Shown one piece after another: positions 34,594 to 43,642 of a stretch of 64,000 bases of DNA (positions within the stretch are counted from its first letter, which is position 1; each line of letters opens with the position of its first letter). The notes beneath the pieces are model-generated. The model was not told where the DNA came from. It made no database searches and worked only from the letters and a program-made list of their open reading frames with translations. The stretch comes from Prevotella sp. (lineage in GTDB: Bacteria; Bacteroidota; Bacteroidia; Bacteroidales; Bacteroidaceae), in contig JALCDQ010000007.1 in assembly GCA_022641735.1 (NCBI GenBank), forward strand, positions 42,571 through 106,570, in the 5' to 3' direction. A program made the translations under genes and the position numbers.

Positions 34594-35742
34594 ATGAAAA
34601 TACCAGAGAAGTTCGATCCAATCCGTCCTTTTGAGCCCGAGGAATTGTCTGAGGCTTATGAGAAATTGCTCTCCAATGAGCAGTTTCGTCAAGTTTTGCA
34701 TTATCTCTATCCGCAAGTGCCTATAGAGATGATGGCTCAGAAGATGCGTTCCTGCAAAACGAATCTTGACTTTCAGTTGACTTTTTGCTATGGTTTCGTA
34801 AAGGATTTGCTTAAGAAAGCCAGTCTTGGATGCGACTTCGACTGCTCTGGTATTGACCGCAAGCGGAACTATACCTTCATGAGCAACCACCGCGACATCG
34901 TTCTCGACTCTGCTATTCTCGACGTGATGTTGTTGAATGCCAAGTTCACGACAACTTGCGAGATAGCCATTGGCGACAACTTGCTGTCGTTGCCATGGGT
35001 GAGAGACCTCGTAAGGGTCAATAAGTCGTTTATCGTCGAGCGTAATCTGCCGATGCGCGAGATGCTGATGGCGAGCAAGCGATTGGCTGAATACATGCAT
35101 TTTGTTATTCAGGAGAAGCACGACAATATATGGATTGCGCATCGTGAGGGTAGAGCTAAGGATAGCAACGACCGTACGCAGGATGCCATCTTGAAGATGA
35201 TGACGATGGGCGGAACGGGCTCTCTGGCTGAAAAACTGGAGCAATTGCACATTGTCCCCTTGTCTATCAGCTATGAATATGACCCTTGCGACTATTTGAA
35301 AGCTCAGGAATTCCAGCTCAAGCGTGATGTGGAGGGTTGGAAGAAAGGGCCTCAGGATGACCTTATCAGCATGCAAACGGGCATCATGGGTTTCAAAGGA
35401 CACATCCATTATCATTGTGCACCTTGTCTTGATGACTTTCTCAAGGGGTTGGACACCAATCTCCCGAAGAACGAATTCTATCGTTTGGTGGCCGAGCATA
35501 TCGACCATGAGATTCATCGCAATTATCGTCTATATCCTTCTAACTATGTGGCGCTCGATCTGTTGAAGGGCAATGCCGAGCAACAGAGCCATTACACAGC
35601 CGAGGAGAAAGCGTCTTTTGAGAAATATGTAGCCGCTCAGTTGGCGAAGATAAGCCTGCCTAATAAGGATGAGGCCTATCTGAAAGAACGCCTTCTGACG
35701 ATGTATGCCAACCCTGCAATCAATTATATGGCCGCCCTATGA
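34594..35742 (+). CDS. PlsC-like glycerolipid acyltransferase family protein
   Basis: A 382-residue protein. Its central part resembles 1-acylglycerol-3-phosphate acyltransferases: F-M-S-N-H-R-D-I-V-L-D (about 88-98, the His-x(n)-Asp catalytic box, here with five rather than four residues between) and I-A-H-R-E-G-R-A-K-D (about 186, the E-G-x-R substrate box). Flanking N- and C-terminal regions are larger than in PlsC. Probably a membrane-peripheral phospholipid or aminolipid acyltransferase; substrate unknown. The stop overlaps the next gene (ATGA). Confidence 0.75.
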   Translation: MKIPEKFDPIRPFEPEELSEAYEKLLSNEQFRQVLHYLYPQVPIEMMAQKMRSCKTNLDFQLTFCYGFVKDLLKKASLGCDFDCSGIDRKRNYTFMSNHRDIVLDSAILDVMLLNAKFTTTCEIAIGDNLLSLPWVRDLVRVNKSFIVERNLPMREMLMASKRLAEYMHFVIQEKHDNIWIAHREGRAKDSNDRTQDAILKMMTMGGTGSLAEKLEQLHIVPLSISYEYDPCDYLKAQEFQLKRDVEGWKKGPQDDLISMQTGIMGFKGHIHYHCAPCLDDFLKGLDTNLPKNEFYRLVAEHIDHEIHRNYRLYPSNYVALDLLKGNAEQQSHYTAEEKASFEKYVAAQLAKISLPNKDEAYLKERLLTMYANPAINYMAAL

Positions 35743-36401
35743 AACGTCTGAGCCTGCTTCTGCTTGCCTTTCCGCTCCTCGTCTCTTGTTCCAATGACAG
35801 TTATGAGACGGGCGATGATGAGTTCTCTTATATGAGAGCCGACTTCGTGGAGGCTCACACGGCAGCCAAAGGCGAGTTCGATACGGCCGTAACGGATGAT
35901 GGCGACGCCCTCACGATTAGTCCCCATGCCACTGGAAGTTGGGCTCAAAAGGCGGATTCAACCTATCGTGCGCTCCTATATTATAATAAGGTGGCGGATG
36001 CGAAGACAGTTGAGCCAGTGCAAATCGTGCGTGTGCTCGTGGCTAACTATAGCAAAACCACTCGTCCTGACACGCTCAAGACAGACCCTCTCACCTTTGA
36101 GAGTGCATGGAAAAGCAAGAACGGGAAGTATCTGAACATAGGTTTTCTGCTGAAAGTGGGCAAGTCGGACACCGAGAAGAACCCTGTTCAATATCTCGGA
36201 ATACGTAAGGATAACGTCACGACAGATGCTTCGGGCGTCCGTCATGTCTATATTACGCTCACGCATAATCAGAATAATGTGCCTCGATATTACTCCTCGA
36301 AGGGCTTTCTGAGCCTGCCTTTGAGTGAGGAGGACAAGTCTTCGGTCTTCCATATCACCATCAACACTTATTCCGGAAGTATCCAACCGGAAATCGATTG
36401 A
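35739..36401 (+). CDS. NigD-like lipoprotein
   Basis: A 220-residue lipoprotein. The signal peptide ends in a lipobox, L-L-V-S-C (Cys at 17). The rest fits the NigD-like family of Bacteroidota: an N-terminal acidic D-D-E-F-S-Y-M-R-A-D, then a beta-rich domain ending H-I-T-I-N-T-Y-S. Named after a gene in a Prevotella bacteriocin-related locus, but most members have no known role. Overlaps the acyltransferase stop by 4 bases, end of the run. Confidence 0.8.
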   Translation: MKRLSLLLLAFPLLVSCSNDSYETGDDEFSYMRADFVEAHTAAKGEFDTAVTDDGDALTISPHATGSWAQKADSTYRALLYYNKVADAKTVEPVQIVRVLVANYSKTTRPDTLKTDPLTFESAWKSKNGKYLNIGFLLKVGKSDTEKNPVQYLGIRKDNVTTDASGVRHVYITLTHNQNNVPRYYSSKGFLSLPLSEEDKSSVFHITINTYSGSIQPEID

Positions 36402-36415
36402 CGATTACTTGGAAT

Positions 36416-36500
36416 GTAAAAGACCGTTGTTTACAAGGTAAAACAACTTGTTTTACCTACCAAAACAACTTGTTTTACTTTGCAAGTGATAATCTTTTGA
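36416..36500. repeat. Array D: 22-nt-period palindromic array
   Basis: Units at 36416, 36438, 36460 and 36482: GTAAAAGACCGTTGTTTAC, GTAAAACAACTTGTTTTAC, CCAAAACAACTTGTTTTAC, and the weaker GCAAGTGATAATCTTTTGA; spacers AAG, CTA, TTT. Unit 1 is the exact reverse complement of unit 1 of array F. Lies between convergent genes. Confidence 0.85.
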
Positions 36501-36599
36501 AATGCAAGGAGTTACTGATGAGCATCTCATCAGCCATAATTAGCCTTCCCGATGACCGTATTCAGCACATCGGGAAGAATTATTCAGAAAGGGGAAACG

Positions 36600-37556
36600 T
36601 TATTGTCCGAGTTTCAAAGTCAGCTTCTCAAGCATGTCTTTCGTCATGCTGTCGAGGTCATAGGTAGGCTTCCAGTCCCATTCCTCACGGGCGCACGTGT
36701 CGTCCATTCTGTCTGGCCAGCTCTCGGCAATGGCTTGTTTCAGAGGGTCTACATCATAGGCCATCTCGAAGTCAGGCTTATATTTACGGATGGCAGCATA
36801 CACTGTTTCAGGTCCGAAGCTAAGGGAAGCGATGTTGAAAGCGTTTCTGTGCTTCAGTCTTGATGGGTCTGCTTCCATCACCATCATGGCTGCCTTCAGG
36901 GCATCAGGCATGTAAATCATGTCCATTTTGGTGCCTTCCTTGATAGGGCAGACAAACTTTTCTCCTCTTACGGCATAGTAATAGATGTCTACGGCATAGT
37001 CGGTTGTGCCGCCACCAGGAGGCGTTACATAGGAGATAACTCCAGGGAAGCGCACGGAACGAGTGTCAACACCATACTTAAGGAAGTAATAATTGCTCAG
37101 AAGTTCTGTCGTTACTTTCGTTACACCATACATGGTACGGGGGCGTTGAATAGTGTCTTGTGGGGTCAGAACATGCGGTGTCGAGAGTCCGAAAGAGCCG
37201 ATGGAGCTTGGAGTGAACACTGCGCACCCGTGCTCGCGTGCTGTTTCGAGAATGTTCCAAAGGCCGTCGATACCGATTTTCCATGCCAGTCGGGGCTTGG
37301 ATTCTGCTACTACAGAGAGCAAAGCGGCAAGGTTATAGATGGTGTCAATGTGATATTTCTTCACAACATCGGCTATCATGTTGCCATTAGTGACGTCAGC
37401 TTCAGCCGAAGGACCCGTTTCGAGCAGTTCTCCTTTTGGCTCTGCGCCTTTAATGTAGCCAGCTACCACATGTTCATTACCATACTTTTTCCTTAATTCC
37501 CGCGTCAACTCAGAGCCTATCTGGCCAGTTGAACCAATGACTAAGATATTTTTCAT
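36600..37556 (-). CDS. tdh: L-threonine 3-dehydrogenase (NDP-sugar-epimerase-like SDR type)
   Basis: A 318-residue extended SDR. The NAD motif G-S-T-G-Q-I-G lies at residues 8-14, N-L-A-A-L-L at about 75, S-S-I-G at about 118, and catalytic Y-G-V-T-K at about 143. It matches the epimerase-like threonine dehydrogenases of Bacteroidota and eukaryotes rather than the zinc alcohol-dehydrogenase type. The product, 2-amino-3-ketobutyrate, is the substrate of the divergent kbl gene. That pairing strongly supports the call. Confidence 0.9.
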   Translation of the reverse strand: MKNILVIGSTGQIGSELTRELRKKYGNEHVVAGYIKGAEPKGELLETGPSAEADVTNGNMIADVVKKYHIDTIYNLAALLSVVAESKPRLAWKIGIDGLWNILETAREHGCAVFTPSSIGSFGLSTPHVLTPQDTIQRPRTMYGVTKVTTELLSNYYFLKYGVDTRSVRFPGVISYVTPPGGGTTDYAVDIYYYAVRGEKFVCPIKEGTKMDMIYMPDALKAAMMVMEADPSRLKHRNAFNIASLSFGPETVYAAIRKYKPDFEMAYDVDPLKQAIAESWPDRMDDTCAREEWDWKPTYDLDSMTKDMLEKLTLKLGQ

Positions 37557-37743
37557 ACTATCTTACTAAAGTCCTTTATATTAATTAAAGTGCAAAATAA
37601 CAAAATATTTTTCACATTCTGTCATAATAAGAGATGAAAATTCGGATTTTTGTGGGTAGTTTTATAAAAAATAACAGAAAACTATAGGAAATGTCGAAAA
37701 TATTGACTTACTTTGTAACATAAACTTTTTTAAATCTACATAT

Positions 37744-38931
37744 ATGTACGGAAAAATAAAAGAACATCTTAGCAATGCCTTGGATGAACTGAAAAAGGCA
37801 GGTCTTTATAAGAATGAGCGTATCATCGAAAGCCCTCAAGGGGCTGCCATTCAGGTAAAAGGAAAGGAAGTATTGAACTTCTGCGCGAATAATTATCTGG
37901 GCCTTTCCAATAATCCAAGGATTATAGAAGGGGCTAAGAAAATGATGGATCGCCGTGGCTTCGGTATGTCTTCAGTACGCTTTATCTGTGGAACTCAGGA
38001 CATTCACAAGGAACTTGAGGCTGCTATTTCTGATTATTTCCACACGGAAGACACAATTCTCTATGCTGCATGCTTTGATGCCAACGGCGGATTATTCGGC
38101 TCTTTCCTTACGGAAGAGGATGCTATCATCTCTGATGCGTTGAATCATGCGTCGATTATTGATGGCGTAAGGCTCTGCAAGGCAAAGCGTTATCGCTATG
38201 CAAATGCCAACATGGAGGAACTTGAAAACTGCTTGAAAGAGGCTCAGGCACAGCGTTTCCGCATCGTATGCACGGATGGAGTCTTCTCTATGGACGGCAA
38301 TGTGGCTCCTATGGATAAGATTTGCGACCTTGCAGAGAAGTATGATGCCCTCGTAATGGTCGATGAATCCCACTCTGCTGGCGTTGTCGGGGCTACCGGA
38401 CATGGGGTGAGTGAGCTGACAAAGACTTATGGCCGTGTGGATATCTATACGGGTACGTTGGGCAAATCATTTGGTGGAGCCCTCGGAGGCTTTACTACGG
38501 GCCACAAAGAAGTTATCGATATGCTCCGCCAGAGCAGTCGTCCTTATCTGTTCTCAAATTCTCTTGCCCCTGCAATCATCGGTGCAAGTCTGGAAGTTTT
38601 CAAGATGTTGAAGGAGGACAACAGCCTTCATGACAGGCTTGTTGAGAATGTTAACTACTTCCGCGACAAGATGATAGCCGCCGGATTTGATATCAAACCT
38701 ACTCAGAGTGCTATCTGTGCAGTGATGCTCTATGATGCTCCGCTATCGCAGAAATACGCTAATCGTCTGCTCGAAGAGGGCATTTATGTCACTGGTTTCT
38801 ATTATCCTGTGGTGCCGAAAGGCGAGGCTCGCATTCGTGTTCAGATTTCTGCAGCTCATACGCGTGAGCACCTTGACAAGTGCATCAATGCCTTTATCAA
38901 AGTGGGCAAGGAACTCGGTGTTTTGAAGTAA
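37744..38931 (+). CDS. kbl: Glycine C-acetyltransferase (2-amino-3-ketobutyrate CoA ligase)
   Basis: A 395-residue PLP enzyme of the alpha-oxoamine synthase family: N-F-C-A-N-N-Y-L-G-L, G-M-S-S-V-R-F-I-C-G-T, V-D-E-S-H-S-A-G-V-V-G, and the PLP lysine in Y-T-G-T-L-G-K-S-F-G-G-A-L-G-G. Kbl-type N-terminus (M-Y-G-K-I-K-E-H-L). It makes glycine and acetyl-CoA. Divergent from tdh with a 187-base intergenic region that probably holds both promoters. Confidence 0.96.
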   Translation: MYGKIKEHLSNALDELKKAGLYKNERIIESPQGAAIQVKGKEVLNFCANNYLGLSNNPRIIEGAKKMMDRRGFGMSSVRFICGTQDIHKELEAAISDYFHTEDTILYAACFDANGGLFGSFLTEEDAIISDALNHASIIDGVRLCKAKRYRYANANMEELENCLKEAQAQRFRIVCTDGVFSMDGNVAPMDKICDLAEKYDALVMVDESHSAGVVGATGHGVSELTKTYGRVDIYTGTLGKSFGGALGGFTTGHKEVIDMLRQSSRPYLFSNSLAPAIIGASLEVFKMLKEDNSLHDRLVENVNYFRDKMIAAGFDIKPTQSAICAVMLYDAPLSQKYANRLLEEGIYVTGFYYPVVPKGEARIRVQISAAHTREHLDKCINAFIKVGKELGVLK

Positions 38932-38945
38932 TCGATTCTGAAAAT

Positions 38946-39030
38946 ATAGAAAGCCGTCTTTTACAGGGTAGAAGACGGCTTTTTACGTGGTAAACAACGG
39001 TTGTTTACAGGGTAAAAGGCCATTGTTTAT
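38946..39030. repeat. Array E: four 19-nt units, 22-nt period, with a conserved flank
   Basis: Units at 38946, 38968, 38990 and 39012: ATAGAAAGCCGTCTTTTAC, GTAGAAGACGGCTTTTTAC, GTAAACAACGGTTGTTTAC, GTAAAAGGCCATTGTTTAT; spacers AGG, GTG, AGG. Units 1 and 2 are near reverse complements of each other and could form one longer hairpin. A flank at 39041-39060 (ATGACACCTTATTATATCAG) recurs next to array G. Confidence 0.88.
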
Positions 39031-39056
39031 AATTAAAGGGATGACACCTTATTATA

Positions 39057-40094
39057 TCAGAGGCATTCGTCAAGTATTTTTTTCAAGGTTTCGAGGTCTT
39101 GCTTTGTGGTTGCCCAACTGGTGACAAAGCGGCAAACCATGCCTCCATCGGCAGTTGGTTCCCAATGAGTGAATTGCACTTTCTCTTCCAATCGGTGCAT
39201 CTGTTCGTTCGTGAGAATGACAAACTGCTGATTAGTAGGAGAATCCAAAGCGAATTTCAAGCCTTTTTCGATGAAGAGTTGCTTCATCTTTTCCGCCATG
39301 TCTATGGCATTTTTGGCTATCTCAAAGTAGAGATTATTGGTGAAAAGAGCATCAAATTGCAACCCTATCACTCGTCCTTTCGCCATCAGAGCGCCATGTT
39401 GTTTCACGATGGAAAAGAAGTGTTTAGGCGCATTTGCCCGTGGAAAGACTACCGCCTCACCGCAAAGAGCACCCTGCTTGGTACCTCCGATATAGAAAAC
39501 ATCACAATGAGAGGCGAGAAATTCAAGGCTTACATCGCTCTTTTTCGACATCAATCCATAACCCAAACGCGCTCCATCGATGAAAAGAAGGAGGTCGTAT
39601 TGCTGGCAAATCTTATAGATCTGTTCGATTTCAGATGCCGAATAGAGCGTTCCATATTCGCTCGGAAAGGTGATATACACCATGCCCGGCTGGGCTAAAT
39701 GCTCTGTACTCTCATCATGGACAAACCAATCCATATATTGAGAGAGGTCTTTTGCCTCCATTTTACCATTATGCGAGGGCAGCACGATTATCTTATGGCC
39801 CGTAAATTCAACGGCTCCAGCCTCATGGACATTGATGTGTCCGGTCTCTGCTGCTATCACTGCCTGATATTGAGAAAGGCATCCGTCGATGACGGTCATG
39901 TTTGCCTGAGTGCCTCCATTCAGAAAATAGATTTGCGCATCGGGGCTTCCACAAGCCTTGCGAATCTTTTTTTTGGCAGCTTCGCTCCATTCATCGAAGC
40001 CATAAGTGAGGCTCTGTTGGTCGTTAGTTGCCATCAGATGCTCCAATACTTTCGGATGAGCACCGTTGTTGTAGTCACATTCAAATGAAATCAT
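39057..40094 (-). CDS. ltaE: Low-specificity L-threonine aldolase family enzyme
   Basis: A 345-residue PLP fold-type I lyase of the beta-eliminating lyase family: the N-terminal F-E-C-D-Y-N-N-G-A-H-P, G-G-T-Q-A-N, and the PLP lysine in Y-I-G-G-T-K-Q-G-A-L-C-G-E. It should split threonine (or allo-threonine) to glycine and acetaldehyde. Next to kbl and tdh it makes a compact threonine-to-glycine block with two routes. Confidence 0.88.
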   Translation of the reverse strand: MISFECDYNNGAHPKVLEHLMATNDQQSLTYGFDEWSEAAKKKIRKACGSPDAQIYFLNGGTQANMTVIDGCLSQYQAVIAAETGHINVHEAGAVEFTGHKIIVLPSHNGKMEAKDLSQYMDWFVHDESTEHLAQPGMVYITFPSEYGTLYSASEIEQIYKICQQYDLLLFIDGARLGYGLMSKKSDVSLEFLASHCDVFYIGGTKQGALCGEAVVFPRANAPKHFFSIVKQHGALMAKGRVIGLQFDALFTNNLYFEIAKNAIDMAEKMKQLFIEKGLKFALDSPTNQQFVILTNEQMHRLEEKVQFTHWEPTADGGMVCRFVTSWATTKQDLETLKKILDECL

Positions 40095-40155
40095 TGTCGT
40101 TTTATCTATAAATATAAATGATAGAGTTGAGGGATGTCAAATGTAAAGTCTTGAA

Positions 40156-41397
40156 TTATAGACCGTTAATCCATGTGGCAATATCCTTTAATACTTCGGG
40201 TGATAGGGTTTCTTCTATTTTCCAATATTCATCTCCTGCACCGCTATCGCAATGCTGGAAGAGGTGGTTAAGCCCTGGATAGGTATGGATGAAGTTCTTT
40301 TTATTGCCGTTTTTCAGCAATTCCTCTATTTTTTTCAGATTGCTATCTGCTAATACCTGTTGGTCTTTACTACCATTGATTGCCATCAGAGGTACGGTAA
40401 TTTTACGGATATAAGGTGCGGGATCACAATTGATGAAGTACTCCAACCATGCGTCTTTCGGTGCTTTTGACAGTCCTTCGCGCACCTTTTTCACGGTTTG
40501 AGAGGCTGGTTGACCATAGTGGAGCAGCATAGCATTCGTTTGCTCCGCAATGACAGAGTCTCCCTGAAGAGCCGGACCTGCCATACTGACGATGAAATCC
40601 ACCGTTTTATCTGCCCCCAACATGAAGGCGATGAGGCCTCCCTCGCTATGTCCCAATATGCCGACAGGGCCAAATTGTTTGTCTTTTCGCAGATAACTGA
40701 TTCCAGCTTTAGCGTCTTGGGCAAAATCGGCAGATGTAGAACCTTTGAAAGTCCCCGTCGATTGGCCGATTCCACGGTCATCGTACTGTAAGGATGCAAT
40801 GCCGTTTTTGGCGAGAAAATCAGCTATTATTAAGAATGGCTTATGGCCGAAAACCTCTTCATCTCTTGTTTGGGCACCACTTCCAGTTACCATCAAAACG
40901 ATAGGGACACGTTTTCCAGCCTTGTAACCTACGGGATAAGTCAGCGTGCCAGCCAACGTGACATTGGCTGAAGAATTAGAGAAGGTCACCTCTTTGGTTT
41001 GATAAGGGTAAGGCTTTTTTGGCTCTTGTGGTCTGTTTGGTCCTTTGGGTGTTCCCGGTTTGAGGTCTAAAGGAAAGCTCATGCCGTTTTGTCGGAATGT
41101 TCCTTTTATCACTTCACCCTCCATTTTGCCGCTGTAATTCATGCCAATCTTCGGCACATTAAGGTTGAGGGAATCCTTTTGGAGGTAGCTGATATCGACA
41201 GGAATGTCCATTGCGCCTTGCTCTGGCACGTCCATTTTGACGATATTAGCACCCTCTGCGTTTTTAGAAAATTTGAAAACTATCCCTAATTTCTGACCTC
41301 CTAAGTCCAATTCTCCTTGCCATGAGCCTGTGATATCTTGTGCATGGATAGCTAAAGACGTCATCAAAGACAGGATGATAAACAGAATTTTCTTCAT
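40156..41397 (-). CDS. Secreted alpha/beta hydrolase
   Basis: A 413-residue protein with a signal peptide (1-19, ending A-I-H-A-Q). The N-terminal domain (about 22-130) is beta-rich (I-T-G-S-W-Q-G-E-L-D-L). The alpha/beta hydrolase domain (about 150-410) has an oxyanion region V-T-G-S-G-A-Q, Y-D-D-R-G-I-G-Q-S-T-G, nucleophile elbow G-H-S-E-G-G, and a late His in G-L-N-H-L-F-Q-H. Common Bacteroidota architecture; likely an esterase or peptidase in the periplasm. It starts 24 bases after argF' but is probably unrelated to it. Confidence 0.85.
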   Translation of the reverse strand: MKKILFIILSLMTSLAIHAQDITGSWQGELDLGGQKLGIVFKFSKNAEGANIVKMDVPEQGAMDIPVDISYLQKDSLNLNVPKIGMNYSGKMEGEVIKGTFRQNGMSFPLDLKPGTPKGPNRPQEPKKPYPYQTKEVTFSNSSANVTLAGTLTYPVGYKAGKRVPIVLMVTGSGAQTRDEEVFGHKPFLIIADFLAKNGIASLQYDDRGIGQSTGTFKGSTSADFAQDAKAGISYLRKDKQFGPVGILGHSEGGLIAFMLGADKTVDFIVSMAGPALQGDSVIAEQTNAMLLHYGQPASQTVKKVREGLSKAPKDAWLEYFINCDPAPYIRKITVPLMAINGSKDQQVLADSNLKKIEELLKNGNKKNFIHTYPGLNHLFQHCDSGAGDEYWKIEETLSPEVLKDIATWINGL

Positions 41398-41421
41398 AAT
41401 TAGATGGTGTTTGGTTGCTTT

Positions 41422-42384
41422 TTACAGACTTTCCAACATTCTTTTGAGTACTACCTCGGCACTGATTTCCCGATTGGCAGCCTCTGGAATGACGAGAGAA
41501 TGGTCGCATTCGATGACATCATCGGTAACGATGAGGCCACGACGAACAGGCAGACAATGCATGAAATAACCATTATTAGTCCAACTCATATGCTCGCTGT
41601 CAATGGTCCAAGCCCTGTCTGAATTGAGAATCTTGCCATAATCGGCCTTGTTGTTAACGCCCGGGCAGCTCCAGTTTTTGGCATATACGAAGTCTGCTCC
41701 TTGCAAAGCTTTGCGCTGGTCGTATTCAACGATAGCCTTCCCCACGAATTTCGGGTCAAGTTCATAACCTTCCGGTTGGGTGATAACGAAGTCCACATCA
41801 GCCGCATTCATCCATTGTGCAAAGGAATTAGGTACAGCTTGAGGGAGCGCTCTGCAGTGAGGAGCCCAACTCATGACTACTTTCGGACGCTTCATCGGCT
41901 TGTGTTCCTCTATAGTTATGAGGTCGGCAAAAGCCTGGAGAGGGTGCACGGTAGCCGTTTCCATCGCCACTACAGGGCGCCCGCTATATTTAACAAACTG
42001 GTTGACAATGGTTTCGGCATAGTCGAAATCACGGTCTTTGAGTCCTGCAAAAGAGCGTACAGCGATGAGGTCACAATAGCATCCCATCACAGGAATAGCC
42101 TCCAAGAGATGCTCACTCTTGTCTCCATCCATGATGACACCCCGTTCCGTCTCCAGTTTCCATGCTCCTGCGTTCACATCGAGAACGATGACATTCATGC
42201 CGAGGTTCATTGCAGCCTTTTGCGTACTCAGTCGTGTGCGCAGGCTGTTGTTGAAAAATATCATCAACAAAGTCTTGTTCTTGCCAAGATTCTGATATCC
42301 GAAGCGGTTTTGCTTCACTTCTTTAGCCTCTTGAAGAGCCTCATTGAGGTTGCCTAAGTCTTCTACATTGAAAAATGTCTTCAT
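41422..42384 (-). CDS. argF': N-succinyl-L-ornithine carbamoyltransferase (argF'-type)
   Basis: A 320-residue transcarbamylase with carbamoyl-phosphate motif F-N-N-S-L-R-T-R-L-S-T (about 44-54), M-E-T-A-T-V-H-P-L-Q (about 134-143), and H-C-L-P-V-R-R near the end. It matches the Bacteroidota enzyme that acts on N-succinyl-ornithine rather than ornithine. The residue known to set acyl preference (Pro90 in the Bacteroides fragilis enzyme, Glu in acetyl-ornithine enzymes) appears as Ser90 here. The ATG at 42384 (M-K-T-F-F-N) is chosen because homologues start so; an upstream ATG at 42420 would overlap proA. Last gene of the arg/pro run. Confidence 0.92.
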   Translation of the reverse strand: MKTFFNVEDLGNLNEALQEAKEVKQNRFGYQNLGKNKTLLMIFFNNSLRTRLSTQKAAMNLGMNVIVLDVNAGAWKLETERGVIMDGDKSEHLLEAIPVMGCYCDLIAVRSFAGLKDRDFDYAETIVNQFVKYSGRPVVAMETATVHPLQAFADLITIEEHKPMKRPKVVMSWAPHCRALPQAVPNSFAQWMNAADVDFVITQPEGYELDPKFVGKAIVEYDQRKALQGADFVYAKNWSCPGVNNKADYGKILNSDRAWTIDSEHMSWTNNGYFMHCLPVRRGLIVTDDVIECDHSLVIPEAANREISAEVVLKRMLESL

Positions 42385-42394
42385 ATCTTTTATG

Positions 42395-43642
42395 TTATTT
42401 TCTGATTTGTCCGTTTCCATTAATGAGCCACTTATAGGTGGTGATTTCTTCTAATCCCATAGGACCACGAGGGCCTAATTTTTGCGTACTGATGCCTATT
42501 TCTGCACCAAGGCCAAACTGTGCGCCATCCGTAAAACTAGTGGGAGTGTTCACATAAACGCATGCGGCATCTACTTGCGACTGAAATTTCTCTGCTGTTT
42601 TGGGGTTATTCGTGATGATACACTCACTGTGTCCACTGCCATGTCGGGATATATGGTCTAATGCTTCATCAAGATTTTTGACAGTCTTGATGGCCATCTT
42701 GTAGTCCATCCATTCGGTATCGTAGGTCTCTTCAGTCATAATTTCCGAAGATAATAATTCCTTTGGATAGGTATTTTCTAATGCTTTATGGGCTTTTTCG
42801 TCCGCATATATCTTTACATTATGCGTAATAAGCGGAGCGCAAAGTTGTGGAAGGTCCTGTAAGCGGGATTCATGTATCAGCAAGGTATCTAAAGCATTGC
42901 AGACGCTGGGCCGACGTGTCTTGGCATTATCGATGATACGAGCACCCATTTGGACGTCTCCTTCTTGGTCAAAGTAAGCATGAACGACTCCAGCACCTGT
43001 CTCAATGACAGGCACTTTGGCTGTATCCCGCACGAATTGAATGAGCTTTTTGCCTCCGCGAGGAATACACAAGTCGATATATCCCACGGCATTGAGCATC
43101 TCTTGGGTGGCTTCATGCGTAGCAGGCATTAAGGTTACGATAGCGGGATTGATGCCATATTGCTCAAGAACCTTATGAATAAGGGCGACTCCAGCCTGAT
43201 TGGAGTTGTCTGCATCCTTACCACCTTTTAATATACAGGCGTTTCCACTCTTGAAACAAAGCGAGAAAACATCGAAGGTGACATTAGGACGAGCCTCGTA
43301 AATCATACCGATTACTCCAAAAGGAACGCTGATACGACGAAGATAAAGACCGTTTTCTAAGGTCTTTTCCTTGGTTATTTGCCCTAAAGGAGATGGCAAT
43401 GTGGCAACGTGGCGCATATCTGCAGCAATGTCATCAAGCCGTTTCTCCGTCAGTTGCAATCGGTCATAAAGAGGATTCGACTTGTCCATAAGCGCCAAGT
43501 CCTTTGCATTGGCAGCGATAAGGCTCGACTTATTAGCCACAATAGCATCCGCTACAGCATTCAATATCTCATTGCGCTGTTCGTCACAGAGCAATGGAAG
43601 TTGTTTGCTGGCGTCTTTAACTTGCTTGAAGATTTCTATCAT
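42395..43642 (-). CDS. proA: Gamma-glutamyl phosphate reductase
   Basis: A 415-residue aldehyde-dehydrogenase-fold enzyme, second step of proline synthesis. Motifs: [37 protein letters not shown], and [20 protein letters not shown] near the end. It starts directly after the proB stop with no gap. Confidence 0.96.
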   Translation of the reverse strand: MIEIFKQVKDASKQLPLLCDEQRNEILNAVADAIVANKSSLIAANAKDLALMDKSNPLYDRLQLTEKRLDDIAADMRHVATLPSPLGQITKEKTLENGLYLRRISVPFGVIGMIYEARPNVTFDVFSLCFKSGNACILKGGKDADNSNQAGVALIHKVLEQYGINPAIVTLMPATHEATQEMLNAVGYIDLCIPRGGKKLIQFVRDTAKVPVIETGAGVVHAYFDQEGDVQMGARIIDNAKTRRPSVCNALDTLLIHESRLQDLPQLCAPLITHNVKIYADEKAHKALENTYPKELLSSEIMTEETYDTEWMDYKMAIKTVKNLDEALDHISRHGSGHSECIITNNPKTAEKFQSQVDAACVYVNTPTSFTDGAQFGLGAEIGISTQKLGPRGPMGLEEITTYKWLINGNGQIRK

